Of a DNA stretch of 64,000 nucleotides, positions 50,901 to 60,837 are shown in pieces. Numbering within the stretch: the first letter of the stretch is position 1; the number at the start of each line of letters is the position of its first letter. Where the stretch lies: contig JAKOON010000017.1 of NCBI GenBank assembly GCA_022577435.1, positions 1,049,501-1,113,500 on the forward strand, written 5' to 3'. A program made the translations under genes and the position numbers. This stretch comes from Embiotoca jacksoni. Lineage: Eukaryota > Chordata > Actinopteri > Embiotocidae. A model generated the notes under the pieces. That model saw only the letters and a list, made by a program, of their open reading frames with translations, did no database searches and was not told the DNA's origin.

Positions 50901-53462
50901 CCAGGATGATCTTGCTGTTGTAGTCCATGGCTGGCAGCATGCCCTGCTGAAAGAAGATCACGTTGCTCTTATCCAAGCCAAAGTAGTTATGTCGTGAAAA
51001 GAAATCCTTGGTGGACTCCATTGTCCTGCCGCTGGTCATGATGTACCTGAAGGCAACGCAGAAGCCACTGAGTCACACATTTTTCTTTTACCACTTTAAA
51101 TCATTTATACAACAAGTGTAGCACAAAAATCTAAATCCTCTATTTTATACTGTGAAATGCTGCAGAAAACTTTAATCAGTGACTATTCACAAAAATAATC
51201 AAATTTAGGTAGATGTCAGACAATAAAAATTAAAAAACTTCACTGCAGATGATGTCATGGTGCCATTTCTACTTTCAATAGCTTTGAAGCCCCAACTACA
51301 GTGTCATTAGGGTTTCATACACTGCAATGACTTCTTGTTATCTCAGTCTTTCATATTTTCAAACTGTAAACTGTCCTTGGATCTGAGCTAATCCTCCGCC
51401 AGTAACACAGCATCCTTGATTAAGTTTCCTCTGATGCTCACAGTGACCTGACCCAGTTAGTCATCATGCAAACATAACTGGAACAAACTGTCTTGGTTCT
51501 AATTACAAATCAGACTGACAGTACTTGTTAGCTCAGGGCCGATTTATTTTCCCTTAGATAAAGTAGTAGATTCAGCTCACCCAAATGAGAAAAAACATAC
51601 ATAGTCATCTTAAAAACCCAAATGTCTCACCAGGGAATACAGCACTTGATTTTGTGCTTCTGCTCAGCCAGCTGTTGCAGCTTCAAAATGCGCTCGGCTT
51701 GGATCTGAAAGAGTGTTTTGTGGGACGGCAGCCCCACGTCGTACATGCCTTTGGGGTAAGAGACACCCAGTCTGGTTCCCTGGCCCCCTGCCAGCAGTAA
51801 GGCTGACACTTTACTCTGAGAGATGCAGCGAAGACCTGAAGGGGGCAACACAGCAGCGTTAACATGAACAGAAGTAAATGTATGCGTGCCATAGTGTATT
51901 TAAGATAGTGACACATATCTGCATGTACACGCTGATATGACGGTACACAATCTCAACACACAAGCACAATATCTAATCTCTGTTGACGGTCATAGTGCAT
52001 TTATATTACCTTTGTGAGGACATTTTAAATAAATATTAATAAACTTGACTAAATAAACAAAGCCGTTAAGATTTAATCAAATTATTTTATGACTTTAATA
52101 CAACAGCACTTTGGGAATGACACATATTAAATTGGCCCTGAACTAGAATCTTATAAAACTCATCAACCCTTTGAGGGTTCAATGGGTCGACTGTTTATAA
52201 CGCTTCCCATTTCTGTTACATAAACTGCGGCTATGTGACATGATACGCATCACTCTTTCGACTCGTGGGTGCCAGAAGACAAGTTTTACACCCGTGTACT
52301 GGGTGGGCCAGACTTTGACTACTCTACCACAAATACACTCACTCACGCACCACGCCCAGCACACAGATTTGGTCCATACAGAGCGTGATGACCTCATGAA
52401 TGAGGGTCAAGGGGCAACTCAAACTACGTCAGCCCCAAATCAACTCCAGATGTTTTCTGCTGCCACCTCCACCATCATCCTCCCACAGGGACAAAAAAAG
52501 AAAAGAAAAGAGTACAGCTAAATGGTCAGACCCCCACTGCATGCAGGATTGCGCAAAGCATCATGAGCGATGTGAGCCGACTTACTCATGTTTTGAATCT
52601 ACGCAGGGGAAATAGACTGCCAATAGTTTGTGAGTTTATACAACCACACGGAGGCCAAATGAGGAGTTTCAGTTGTGACACTGAGATAAGCTGTTACATA
52701 CGTTTTTATTCAAACGGCTGCTTTATTGTGGGTCTTCTGGAAATCAATTCTCTGAAAATATCAATGGCACAAGTCTTGAGAACGAGCGCTGACCCTTCTC
52801 ACCATCACTGCATCATGTGAGGTCATGTGAGGTTTTAATCCCCTTAAGCCCCCCCCCGAGTCTGATATCAGTGAATCTCTCCTCTCTCACCTGTCAGCCA
52901 TCACTTTGTATTTTAAAGTTTCGTAAAGTTTAACTTTAACTGCGAGGCTTCAGTCTCTCTGGAGTATATTGTGCAGTAATTAGGATAGCCTTGTTTAATG
53001 GCTGGTAATGGTTCACATATTCTCTACTACTGTATGCCATCAATAAAACCAAATACAGTCAAAACAATTCTTCCTGTTTCCTTACAGCGTGTAGTACTCG
53101 GGGCAAATAAAGATTAAAGGTTAAGTTAAGCTGGAACTGGGTGTGGATATATGATCTAGGGACTTCTCAAAAAGCTCACCTGCGAGCTCCCAGTCTTTGA
53201 GGCACTCCCTGTCCCGTGTCACGCTCCCCAGCACCTCCCTGGGCACGGGCTCCATGCGGGCGTCCATCTTCTCCTGTTTGCTGCTGCTGGACGTCTCCAT
53301 GGCGTTCTTGAAGAACCCGTTGATCTCCTGAAAGTCCATCCCCTGCAGGTCGAGGTTCAGGTCAGCCTGCTCCTCGGGGCTCAGCTCGCCCCAGAACTGC
53401 AGGAGGTGAGACTGGCCGGCTTCAGCCAACCTGTGGATGAGTCCGCTGGCGCTCGGGTCCAT
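45210..53462 (-). CDS. uap1: UAP1, UDP-N-acetylhexosamine pyrophosphorylase, 9 coding exons
   Basis: Coding exons, 5' to 3': 53180-53462, 51631-51835, 50871-51046, 50586-50758, 48330-48523, 48091-48231, 46742-46930, 45430-45496, 45210-45302. They join in phase to 1521 nt (506 aa; human AGX1 form 505). The cytosolic enzyme makes UDP-GlcNAc (and UDP-GalNAc) from UTP and the sugar 1-phosphate, the last step of the hexosamine pathway. Motifs: RMEPVP (about 75-80), nucleotide-binding loop LLLAGGQGTRLG (about 107-118), GMYDVGLPS, FFQQGMLPA, DGNGGLYRA, CVDNILVKVADP, FNAGNIANHFF, IKPDKPNGIKMEKFVFD and C-terminal GVHELVKNGV. The start is the ATG at 53462, MDPSASG; the codon two upstream is TTG. The junction of exons 7 and 8 gives the short AGX1-type C-terminal region; no 17-residue AGX2-type insert was found. 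Confidence 0.97.
47917..48047. repeat. (CA)n microsatellite, (UG)n in the uap1 transcript
   Basis: Pure CA from 47917 to 47995, then CA with GAA interruptions to 48047. It lies in the uap1 intron about 44 to 174 nt after the donor of the exon at 48091-48231. Confidence 0.97.
49555..49746 (+). mobile_element. 3' end of a non-LTR retroposon with GGAT tail
   Basis: GGCCCTGTGATAGACTGGAG, TGTCCAGGGTGTACCCTGCC and GCTGGGATAGGCTCCACCCC, followed by GGATGGATGGAT. I know this word series as a very frequent teleost LINE/SINE 3' end with an ATGG-type tail. It lies inside the uap1 intron between the exons at 48330-48523 and 50586-50758. No coding sequence remains. Confidence 0.7.
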
Positions 53463-53573
53463 GATCAACTGTGCTTTTGATCAACTCTGCCACACCGAAA
53501 CAGACATAAAAAAAAATAAAAAAAAAACAAGATGAAGGACCATAGCTTCATCTGAGGACACCTGAAGTTATAT

Positions 53574-53830
53574 CATTACATTACATTACATTTCATTTCA
53601 TTTCATTTCATTTAGCTGACACTTTTATCCAAAGCGACTTACAGTGCATTTCAACCATGAGAGTACAAAACCCAGAACAGGAATCAAGAAAATACAATTT
53701 CTTCAAGAAAGCCAGTATCAGTGGTGGGATTATAATAATAATAATAATAATAATTAAAAACTTCATTTCTTTTTATAACACCTTTTATACAGAAACTGCA
53801 ACTCAAAGCACTTTACAGGAGAAAGTAAAA
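53574..53830. repeat. Dispersed teleost repeats and (AAT)n in uap1 intron 1
   Basis: CATTTAGCTGACACTTTTAT and CCAAAGCGACTTACAGTGCA (53607-53655) are words of a very common fish repeat, here preceded by CATTT/CATTA pentamers. An (AAT)n tract follows at 53730-53754, then a second common word (CTCAAAGCACTTTACAGG, 53802-53820). Confidence 0.55.
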
Positions 53831-54899
53831 CAAAAACATATAATAAGAAAACTCTCAGTTGCTCAGTAGGAGTATGATATAAACTTTCAGTGCATTAAAA
53901 CAGAAAGGTTCTTCACCATAAATGTACTAACATATACAAAGCCTGCACTACTAGACCTAAGGGGGAGGTTTGGAACATGCTCAGATAATAAATCAGAAAT
54001 GTAAAAACGAGTGAAAAAAATCCAAATGAATCCTCAGCGACACAATCAGCTAGTGTAATGCTGCTAAAACTGGATTCACGGGATCTCTCTCTCTCTCTCC
54101 ATAATGACATGGTAACATGTTTAGATTAATAGGTTGAGTTTTTAGGAGGTAATCCTAAAATTTTGTAGACGAACCTCGATAGCATCTACATCACCTAAAA
54201 GTTAAAATTCAGAGTTGATAGAGAGATATTTTAAAGGAGGGTGGAGTTCTTTTGGAGAAAACACAACTCACAACGACCACAGTATTTTACAATCCTGACT
54301 ACTGCTGATCAAACTAACGCAATGATGTCAACATGTCACGTAGCCTGACATTTACATAAGTGAACACTTAAATGAAGTAACTTTAAAGGAATGTTCATTC
54401 ATCTCTTTGTTTGAACGCACACCCACGATGAGCAACTCGTTGGACAAGGAAATCATCACATCACCGGGGCAGATTTCTTAACATTTGAATTGGGAAGCTG
54501 AGGGCGAACATACAGCAGAACAGAACAGCTGATTGATCTGCATAAAAATCGATAGATGTCAAACAGGAGGTCGAGTCAAGTCGACAAGGATGTGAAGTTC
54601 AGGCTGATAGGGGTGAGCCTATTTCACTCCTGGCAGAGAGGAATTCAGTATTACCACTGTGTAATAACACAGACTTGCAGTTAGTGAGCTCTAATAGCCA
54701 CATGAAGCGTGTCTATCGTGCGAGCTGCATCTATCAATCATCGCGGAGCGCCACTGTCCCCTGAGCGGGCAGCGCTTGAGTGGCAGGAGGGGACAGCTGG
54801 AGCCGAGCACCTATTAGCAGCTAACCGGCTAACTGTGGCTGAAACAGTCAGCTCGGTGAAAACACAGCAGACAAAATGAATGAAATGTTAAACTCTTAC

Positions 54900-54990
54900 C
54901 TCTCACAAGGGCTCCTCTTGGCTTTAAGACCATTAATGCCAGTCTGTGTGTCTGTGTGTGTGTGTGTGTAGTACGGGTTATAACGCCTCC
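54900..54990 (-). other. uap1: Probable untranslated first exon of uap1
   Basis: A strong donor (GAGAG|GTAAGAG on the minus strand, exon border at 54900) lies 1.4 kb before the coding start. The upstream end is uncertain; a TG microsatellite at 54943-54969 would fall inside or just before the exon. No in-frame coding is expected here. Confidence 0.5.
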
Positions 54991-55011
54991 CTACCGGACG
55001 ACACCTCCTGC

Positions 55012-55048
55012 TACGTCACATTTGACGTGGCAACAGCGACGGTTACGT
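55012..55048. promoter_or_regulatory. uap1 promoter cluster of ACGT-core sites, including TGACGTGG
   Basis: TACGTCA (55012-55018), TGACGTGG (55023-55030) and TTACGTCG (55043-55050) share ACGT cores at 55013, 55025 and 55045. TGACGTGG is the consensus UPRE bound by XBP1/ATF6; TGACGTA is a CREB/ATF half-type site. They sit just upstream of the putative uap1 first exon. Confidence 0.5.
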
Positions 55049-55229
55049 CGGGGGTGTGGCTCCATATGAATGCTGCGTTCACGGGCTCCACGTAAATCGG
55101 ACTATCCCCGTGGCAAGATACTTTAGTCATCTGATGCCTATAGAAATACTTTTCCCAAAAACATAAATGTCTCTCCTCATTATTTCCCTCTATAACTAGT
55201 ATTACATTGATCATGGAGATTATGAATTC

Positions 55230-55380
55230 GGTGCGGGCTGTTGGCCCGTTTGTTTGCAAGTGTAAAGGAAAACTACCACCCGATTTTCACTAAACTTGGC
55301 GGAAGGGTGCAGCATGGGTCAAGGGAAGAAATCACGAATGCCCGAATCTTAAACTTTCACATTGCGAAAAAGGGCGTTTA
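55230..55380 (+). repeat. Dispersed teleost repeat fragment
   Basis: GGCCCGTTTGTTTGCAAGTG, GATTTTCACTAAACTTGGCG, GGGTGCAGCATGGGTCAAGG and ACATTGCGAAAAAGGGCGTT follow the order of a common fish interspersed repeat. The copy is short and diverged, between uap1 and ubxn6. Confidence 0.6.
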
Positions 55381-56086
55381 GACTTCTAAATGACATGTGT
55401 TGAAATCCAGTAGATTATAGTAAAGTTCAACAGTGACAAAACATAGGCCATTCTGGAAATCGGATGACTCTGTATCACAATCTACATTCAGGGCTATAAT
55501 CCGCCTGGGATATGAGATGAGATATCTACTGACAAAAAGTAAGCCAATAGTTTGCATGAGCATATAGGGTAATAAGGTTTAAACTCAATTATTTATCTCC
55601 GAGAAGTTATATCCGTGTTTTTGTTGTCTTTAGAGCTCTCTCCAAGACCCCCAACACTAAACAGGATGAAATAAGGATAAGAAACCAGATGAGGAATAGC
55701 CCCCAGGATGTGAATCAATAATAAGGGAGAGATGTGGAAAACATTGTTATTATAATGAAATGAAGAGACAGAGTAGAAAAGAGAGAGAGTGTGTTCATTT
55801 AAAGATGACAACTGGGGACGAGTTCACTTTAACTGTTCAACTATTTCCTCTAATCAAACTGTGCAAAAAGAGGGTCTTTATTAAATGGATCTGAGAACAA
55901 ACTTAAACGTGTGTATAAGTGTGCAAAACATATCAATAATTAATGTGAAAGTTTTTCCTTGCTCCTTCCGAGAACCAAGGAAACCACAGAACTAATTTTA
56001 CATGCTTGTTATGTCAACAGATGCGAGTGTTTGATAATGTTTCACCGAAGACATGTAAAGTCTTCTTCACAGACATTTCAACTGTA

Positions 56087-56330
56087 TTAGGTTAGGTTAG
56101 GTTAGGTAGTTACTTTATTAATCCCCGAGGGGACATTTTTTTCGCTACAGCAGCATACAGGAAGCAATAGATAATAATAGAATAATAGAAAGCAATAAAA
56201 TAGCAGTAAAATAGCAGTAAAATATAAAATATAAAATGCACAGTATATACAGTACAGTATATATCTATATCTATATATATTATATACAAACAACCAAGAA
56301 ACACAGACAACAGTGTTATTGTTGTGTGAT
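56087..56330 (-). mobile_element. Retroposon 3' end, minus orientation, tail of four ACCTA/TTAGG units
   Basis: On the minus strand the body ends TGTCCCCTCGGGGATTAATA AAGTAACT and runs into a tandem pentanucleotide tail (plus-strand TTAGG x4, 56087-56106). The CCCCGAGGGG-AATAAAGTA ending is a common teleost retroposon 3' end. The rest (to about 56330) is AT-rich with AATAG/AAATAGCAGT words. Confidence 0.6.
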
Positions 56331-56529
56331 GGATTTTGCCAGAGGTAAGTTCTCGACATTTTGACTTTATTGTTAGTGCTAAATTGAAAAAAGAAAGAAA
56401 AAAAAATAAAAGAAAAAAAATAAAATAAAAGGTCCTCCTCCTCTTTTTTTCCTCTAAAGGTGACCCATTTTAATACTAAGTACCAGACAATACTAAAAGT
56501 TTTGTGAGCCATAAACAGATAGGTTTGCT

Positions 56530-56717
56530 ACTTATTTTTTTTATGTCAATTCTGATCTCAGCCACACGGGGGCGACACCCATGTTTACAAAGACGGAAGC
56601 AGTTTTCTGTCAGCTGAGACAGTTTTGTTTTGGTCCTCCTCCTGGCTGAACTTCGGTCTTCATCTCTTCTCTCAGCGGCCAGGTTTTTACGGATAGCTAA
56701 AAAAAAAAATTAAAAAA
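56530..56717 (+). promoter_or_regulatory. ubxn6 promoter and 5'UTR
   Basis: A GC-richer block (GCCACACGGGGGCGACACCC, GACGGAAGC, CCTCCTCCTGGC) precedes the ubxn6 ATG. No TATA box is evident. The A-run at 56699-56717 directly precedes the start codon. It lies about 1.6 kb from the uap1 first exon, in head-to-head arrangement. Confidence 0.4.
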
Positions 56718-59700
56718 ATGAAGAAGTTTTTTGGCGACATCAAGAAGGACATGAAATTCAAAACCGCGGGCCCGGGGAAGAAACTAACAGACGAGACGAG
56801 GCAAATAGAAAACTTATTTCAGCTGCTGCGATGCTAACGAGCTAGCCGCCGAGCTAGCTGTGCAACGTTTTCAAAAAGTAGTCAGCAAATAGCTAAGATT
56901 TTACTTTTAGTATGTTTTGAAGCTAACCAGAACAATGCCGATTTTTTTTTATTTTATCCATATGTTTGCGTATAACCGGAAAACTGTAGCAGCTTGTTAG
57001 CTTCTGGATTAAGTTGCATAATACTCGGCACGGTGGGGAGTCGCCCATCTAACGTCAGTGAGACTTGGCCTGCAGTTAATCCCTGAACACGCTTCTTCAG
57101 CTAATTACCTAAATACAGTGACGTCACGTGTCTCTTAAAAACCCACCTCACTGAGCGGACTCGTGCCCACACCCCACGTGAGGAGGTTCCGAGGGCCGCC
57201 GTCAAGCCGCGACGTTGTTTCCTCACCTCACGTCTTTCTCCTCTCAACACCACAGTGCGAAGCCCGAGGTGGTGCAGAGCAGCTCCGGTGCAAAGCAGAG
57301 CCGACATGCTGTCAGTGAAGGGGCCCAGAGGGCCGGAGCCGCGGCTCTGGCCCGGATTGATCAGCAGCAGCGGCCGCATGTGCACACCGGCCAGAGCGCC
57401 ATCCGGATCCAGGGTGAGGAGACGCGCGCAGCGCTGTCGGTGCAGGAGTTCACTCGGGGGGAGCTGTCTCCAAGTCAGACCGACGAGGAGTCCCACCACT
57501 CTTCACATAGGACCGGGCGATATGGACAAAATCAAATATCACAATATTTTTGAGCCAGTACCTCAGTATCACTGTTGTAGGGACGACTATTGGTACAAAA
57601 TATTTACATAATGAGATTTCTGATAAATAATCATGGGTAATGTGGATATAATGACTAAGTAAGTAAAGGCACATAATAGAACAGCTTGAACAGTCTGGTA
57701 AGTTCAGAAAAATGACATCACTTTATGGTAATGAGGCAAAGAAGGGGAAAAGACAATGATGCCACATCACAATATTACGTAATCCAAAATCTAAGACAAT
57801 ATATCGTCTCATATCAGGAGACAATCAAATATCAACATATCGCCCAGCACTATCTTCACGTCACGGTTAGGTTTGTAGTTAATGGTTTCAGTAATGTTGC
57901 TTTCCTTGGCGATTAGATGCAGCTGTCGTTGGAGGTTTTTGGGATGCATAGCCTTTGTCCAGATTGTTTTTATTTTAAACTACTTAAGAGTTTGATTAAG
58001 GAATTTTTGTCTGCTGTTGTTTGTGATTCGTTGACATGTGCTTTTAATCAGCAGTTTTATATAATCGGATGATTTTCTGCTCTTGTTTGTAGTTAAGAAA
58101 GAACTGGAGGCGGAGGCAGTGGCTGAAAAAGAAAAGGCAACTGCAGCAGAGGTGTGTATCGGTCCAATAATAATAATAATAAGGCTTCTTTAGGGGCATT
58201 TTAACATAACGTTTGGTTCCCAGTGGTGAGTATTAAGTAATGATGTTGGTGAATGACAATTTCTGTGCAGGCACCCAAAGTGCCGGTGAAAGATCCCACC
58301 CGTCTGTCTGTGTCAGGTGTGTATTTCACCTGTCCGCTAACTGGAGCCACGTTAACGAAGAGTGACAGGGAAGTTCACCTTAAAGAGGCCATTTTAATGG
58401 TACGTCTAAGCACACATTTACTTGTTCAAATTCGTACGTGTGCAGTTCTTGGCAACATAATAATGTGATTTGAGTGATAAAAAATAAATGCTGCTGTGTT
58501 TAGTACTGTTATAAAACATGGACTCTGTTTTGACTGTCAGCGGTTTGAGGAGGACGCAGTGGAGGCCTCTGTTATGATGATGCACACATTTAACAAAGAC
58601 AAAGAGAAAGTGAAGGCTGCTGTGGACATTATAAGCAAGTAAGACACCGATTAATGATGATGCTAATGACAAGTTTCTTTCACTAAAGACTTGTTTTCTA
58701 CAGTTGAACATCTTGATTAACTCTTATGTTGTAACAGTTTTGTTTCGTCATTGTTTTGTCGACAGGTATGTTGAAAATATATGCAAGAACCCCACAGAGG
58801 AGAAATACAGGAAGATTAAACTCAGCAACAAGGTCTTCCAGGTGCGTTTGAAGAGTCTTGGTACTCATGTCCAACATATGTCTTTTTTTGGGGGGGGGCT
58901 CAGGAAAACTCGTTTATGAGAATTTAAGGCGTCTTTTATATCATTTGTTGTTTTCTTTCAGGAGAAACTTCGTTCTGTGGAGGGCTGCAGGGAGTTCCTG
59001 CAGGCTCTGGGCTTCATAAGTGTTATGCTTCCTGTAGAGGGGCAAGGTAAATTATTCTCGATGTGCACTGGCCAAAGATCTTCCCGTTATGCATCACAGA
59101 CATTCAGTCTTTACATCTTTTGACTTGTACGTACTTTTCATGGAGACCAGAGGAGGAAGAGGAGTTCCTGGTGTTACCAGAGCAAAGTCCCGATGCCCTG
59201 GAGCTGATGATGGAGAGGAGGGATCGTCTTCAGAGAGGAGAGCCGGTCAGAGCTCAGCTGAACAGGCAGCCTCAAGCGTTCAGATCCTCTACGAATGCTC
59301 AGCGCTTCGAGCTGCCGCCAGAGTTCTACAATCTGTCGGCGGAGGAGCTCAAGAAGGAGCAACTGCAGAGGTACAGACTTCATTTTGAGGGTACAGTCAA
59401 AGTCAGAGGAGCTGCATTTGTAAATTGATCAAATTAAGCCCGTGTAGTCACAAAGAGCAGAGAAATTAGCCACAATATTTCCCCGATTATGGTAGTGAGT
59501 TAAGATAATATCTCCCTCTTAATGCCATCTGCACTTTCCAATTTAACACCTTTGTCAAAGTGCGATTATGCACCCCCGATCCATCAGGCTTGCCTGAATC
59601 TTGCTTTGCTTTTGCAACTTGGCAGCAAATTTGACTCGCGTCCAGGTCACGCACGCCTTCCATCACCGGTGTCTATTTGTTCCATTAGTGAATGCAAACC

Positions 59701-60837
59701 TTTTGGAGAGCCTGCACTGAAGGAGTCGAGTTCTTTGTGTGTTTCTCAGGAGTGATTTGGTGGAGAAAAACGCCATGATGCGCACTAAAGCAATGAGGGA
59801 GAGGGAGGAGCAGAGGGAGAGACGGAAATACAACTACACCCTGCTCAGGGTCCGACTGCCTGACGGAAACCTGCTGCAAGGTAAAGCTCACTGTTCTTTT
59901 ACTATTTCAAAAGATCCAGCAAAGGTCATTCAAAATGTATTGAACAAAAAGCCATCTCGTCAGTGTTTTCACTGTGAAAAAAAAACCTATCAAGCTAAGC
60001 TTTGTTTACAAGAAATGGTCGTGACCCCCCCCACCCCCACCCTCACAGGGACCTTTTACGCTTGGGACCGGCTGCCCGTGCTGTTTGGGTTTGTACGGGA
60101 GTCCCTGGTGGACGGCTGGCAGCCCTTTGAACTCATCGCTCCTGGAGGTCAAAAACTACACGAATCTGAAGAAGTTGCTCTCGCAGAGTGTAACTTAGTG
60201 AGTTCAAACCAGAGTCCTCTCATGAAACATCTCATTTAAAAAAAAAAAACTCATCATGTAAACATACACTACTTCCCGTCTCAGTTTACGTTGTCACATT
60301 GGAGTGGAAGAGTCAAATGGCTGAAGATGGATTACAACACTGCTATCTACAGAATCTATAAAGTATCACAAAACATTGCGATGCTCAGGTGTACTTTGAT
60401 ATTGTTTTACACCTCTAAAATAAATCATTTCCAGTTCAGGCTGGTGATATTCTTCACTGCACTGATTGAAGTAGTCTAAACTCCAAAGTGAATATTTGAG
60501 GCATTTTTTTTAAAAGAAATACTATTTTAAATTTGTATTAGGACAAATGAAATTGAGGCCTCAAAGGGATTTTACAGGACAAGAAGTCCAAATATTTGCT
60601 TGTTTTCTCCATTCTACAACATGCTGCATAATGTATTGACTTCCCCTCTTGCTCTGCGAACTCGTGCTCGACATGTATTGATATTATTTTGCCGTCTACA
60701 CTTTCTCTCAGGTGCCCGCAGCCCTGCTCACGTTTGCCTGGGATGCAGCTGTGCAGGCTGATATTGCAGCCGCCGGCGGAAAGAGCCCCGCCCTTCTCAA
60801 ACCGGAGCTCCTGGAAACCATTCGGACCCTCAGCTGA
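56718..60837 (+). CDS. ubxn6: UBXN6 (UBXD1), p97/VCP cofactor, 11 exons
   Basis: Exons: 56718-56800, 57256-57413, 58093-58151, 58271-58399, 58541-58638, 58766-58841, 58962-59046, 59151-59370, 59750-59880, 60049-60197, 60712-60837. They join in phase to 1314 nt (437 aa; human 441). The protein is a cytosolic adaptor of the p97/VCP ATPase in endolysosomal sorting, ER-associated degradation and mitophagy. Features: N-terminal MKKFFGDIKKDMKFKTAGPG, a VCP-interacting helix GAAALARIDQQQ (about 55-66), GVYFTCPLTGATLTKSDRE, a PUB domain (about 145-225) with EEKYRKIKLSNKVFQ, and a UBX domain (about 325-410) starting KYNYTLLRVRLPDG. As known for mammalian UBXD1, the UBX loop (TFYAWDRLP) lacks the usual FPR p97-binding motif. 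Intron 1 needs a GC donor at 56801. Intron 2 contains a MITE. Confidence 0.97.
57507..57853. mobile_element. MITE with GGGCGATATG-type terminal inverted repeats, in ubxn6 intron 2
   Basis: The left end 57507-57524 (ATAGGACCGGGCGATATG) and right end 57836-57853 (minus strand ATAGTGCTGGGCGATATG) are inverted repeats differing at three positions. The 347-bp interior is AT-rich with ATATCACAATAT and AATATATCGTCTCATATC words and no ORF. I recognise this as a common fish non-autonomous DNA transposon. Its left end begins 93 bp after the exon 2 border. Confidence 0.8.

Noticed and set aside
56087..56106. TTAGG x4 as an interstitial telomere-like repeat
   Set aside because: Vertebrate telomeres are TTAGGG. 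The tract directly abuts a retroposon body and is better explained as its tail.
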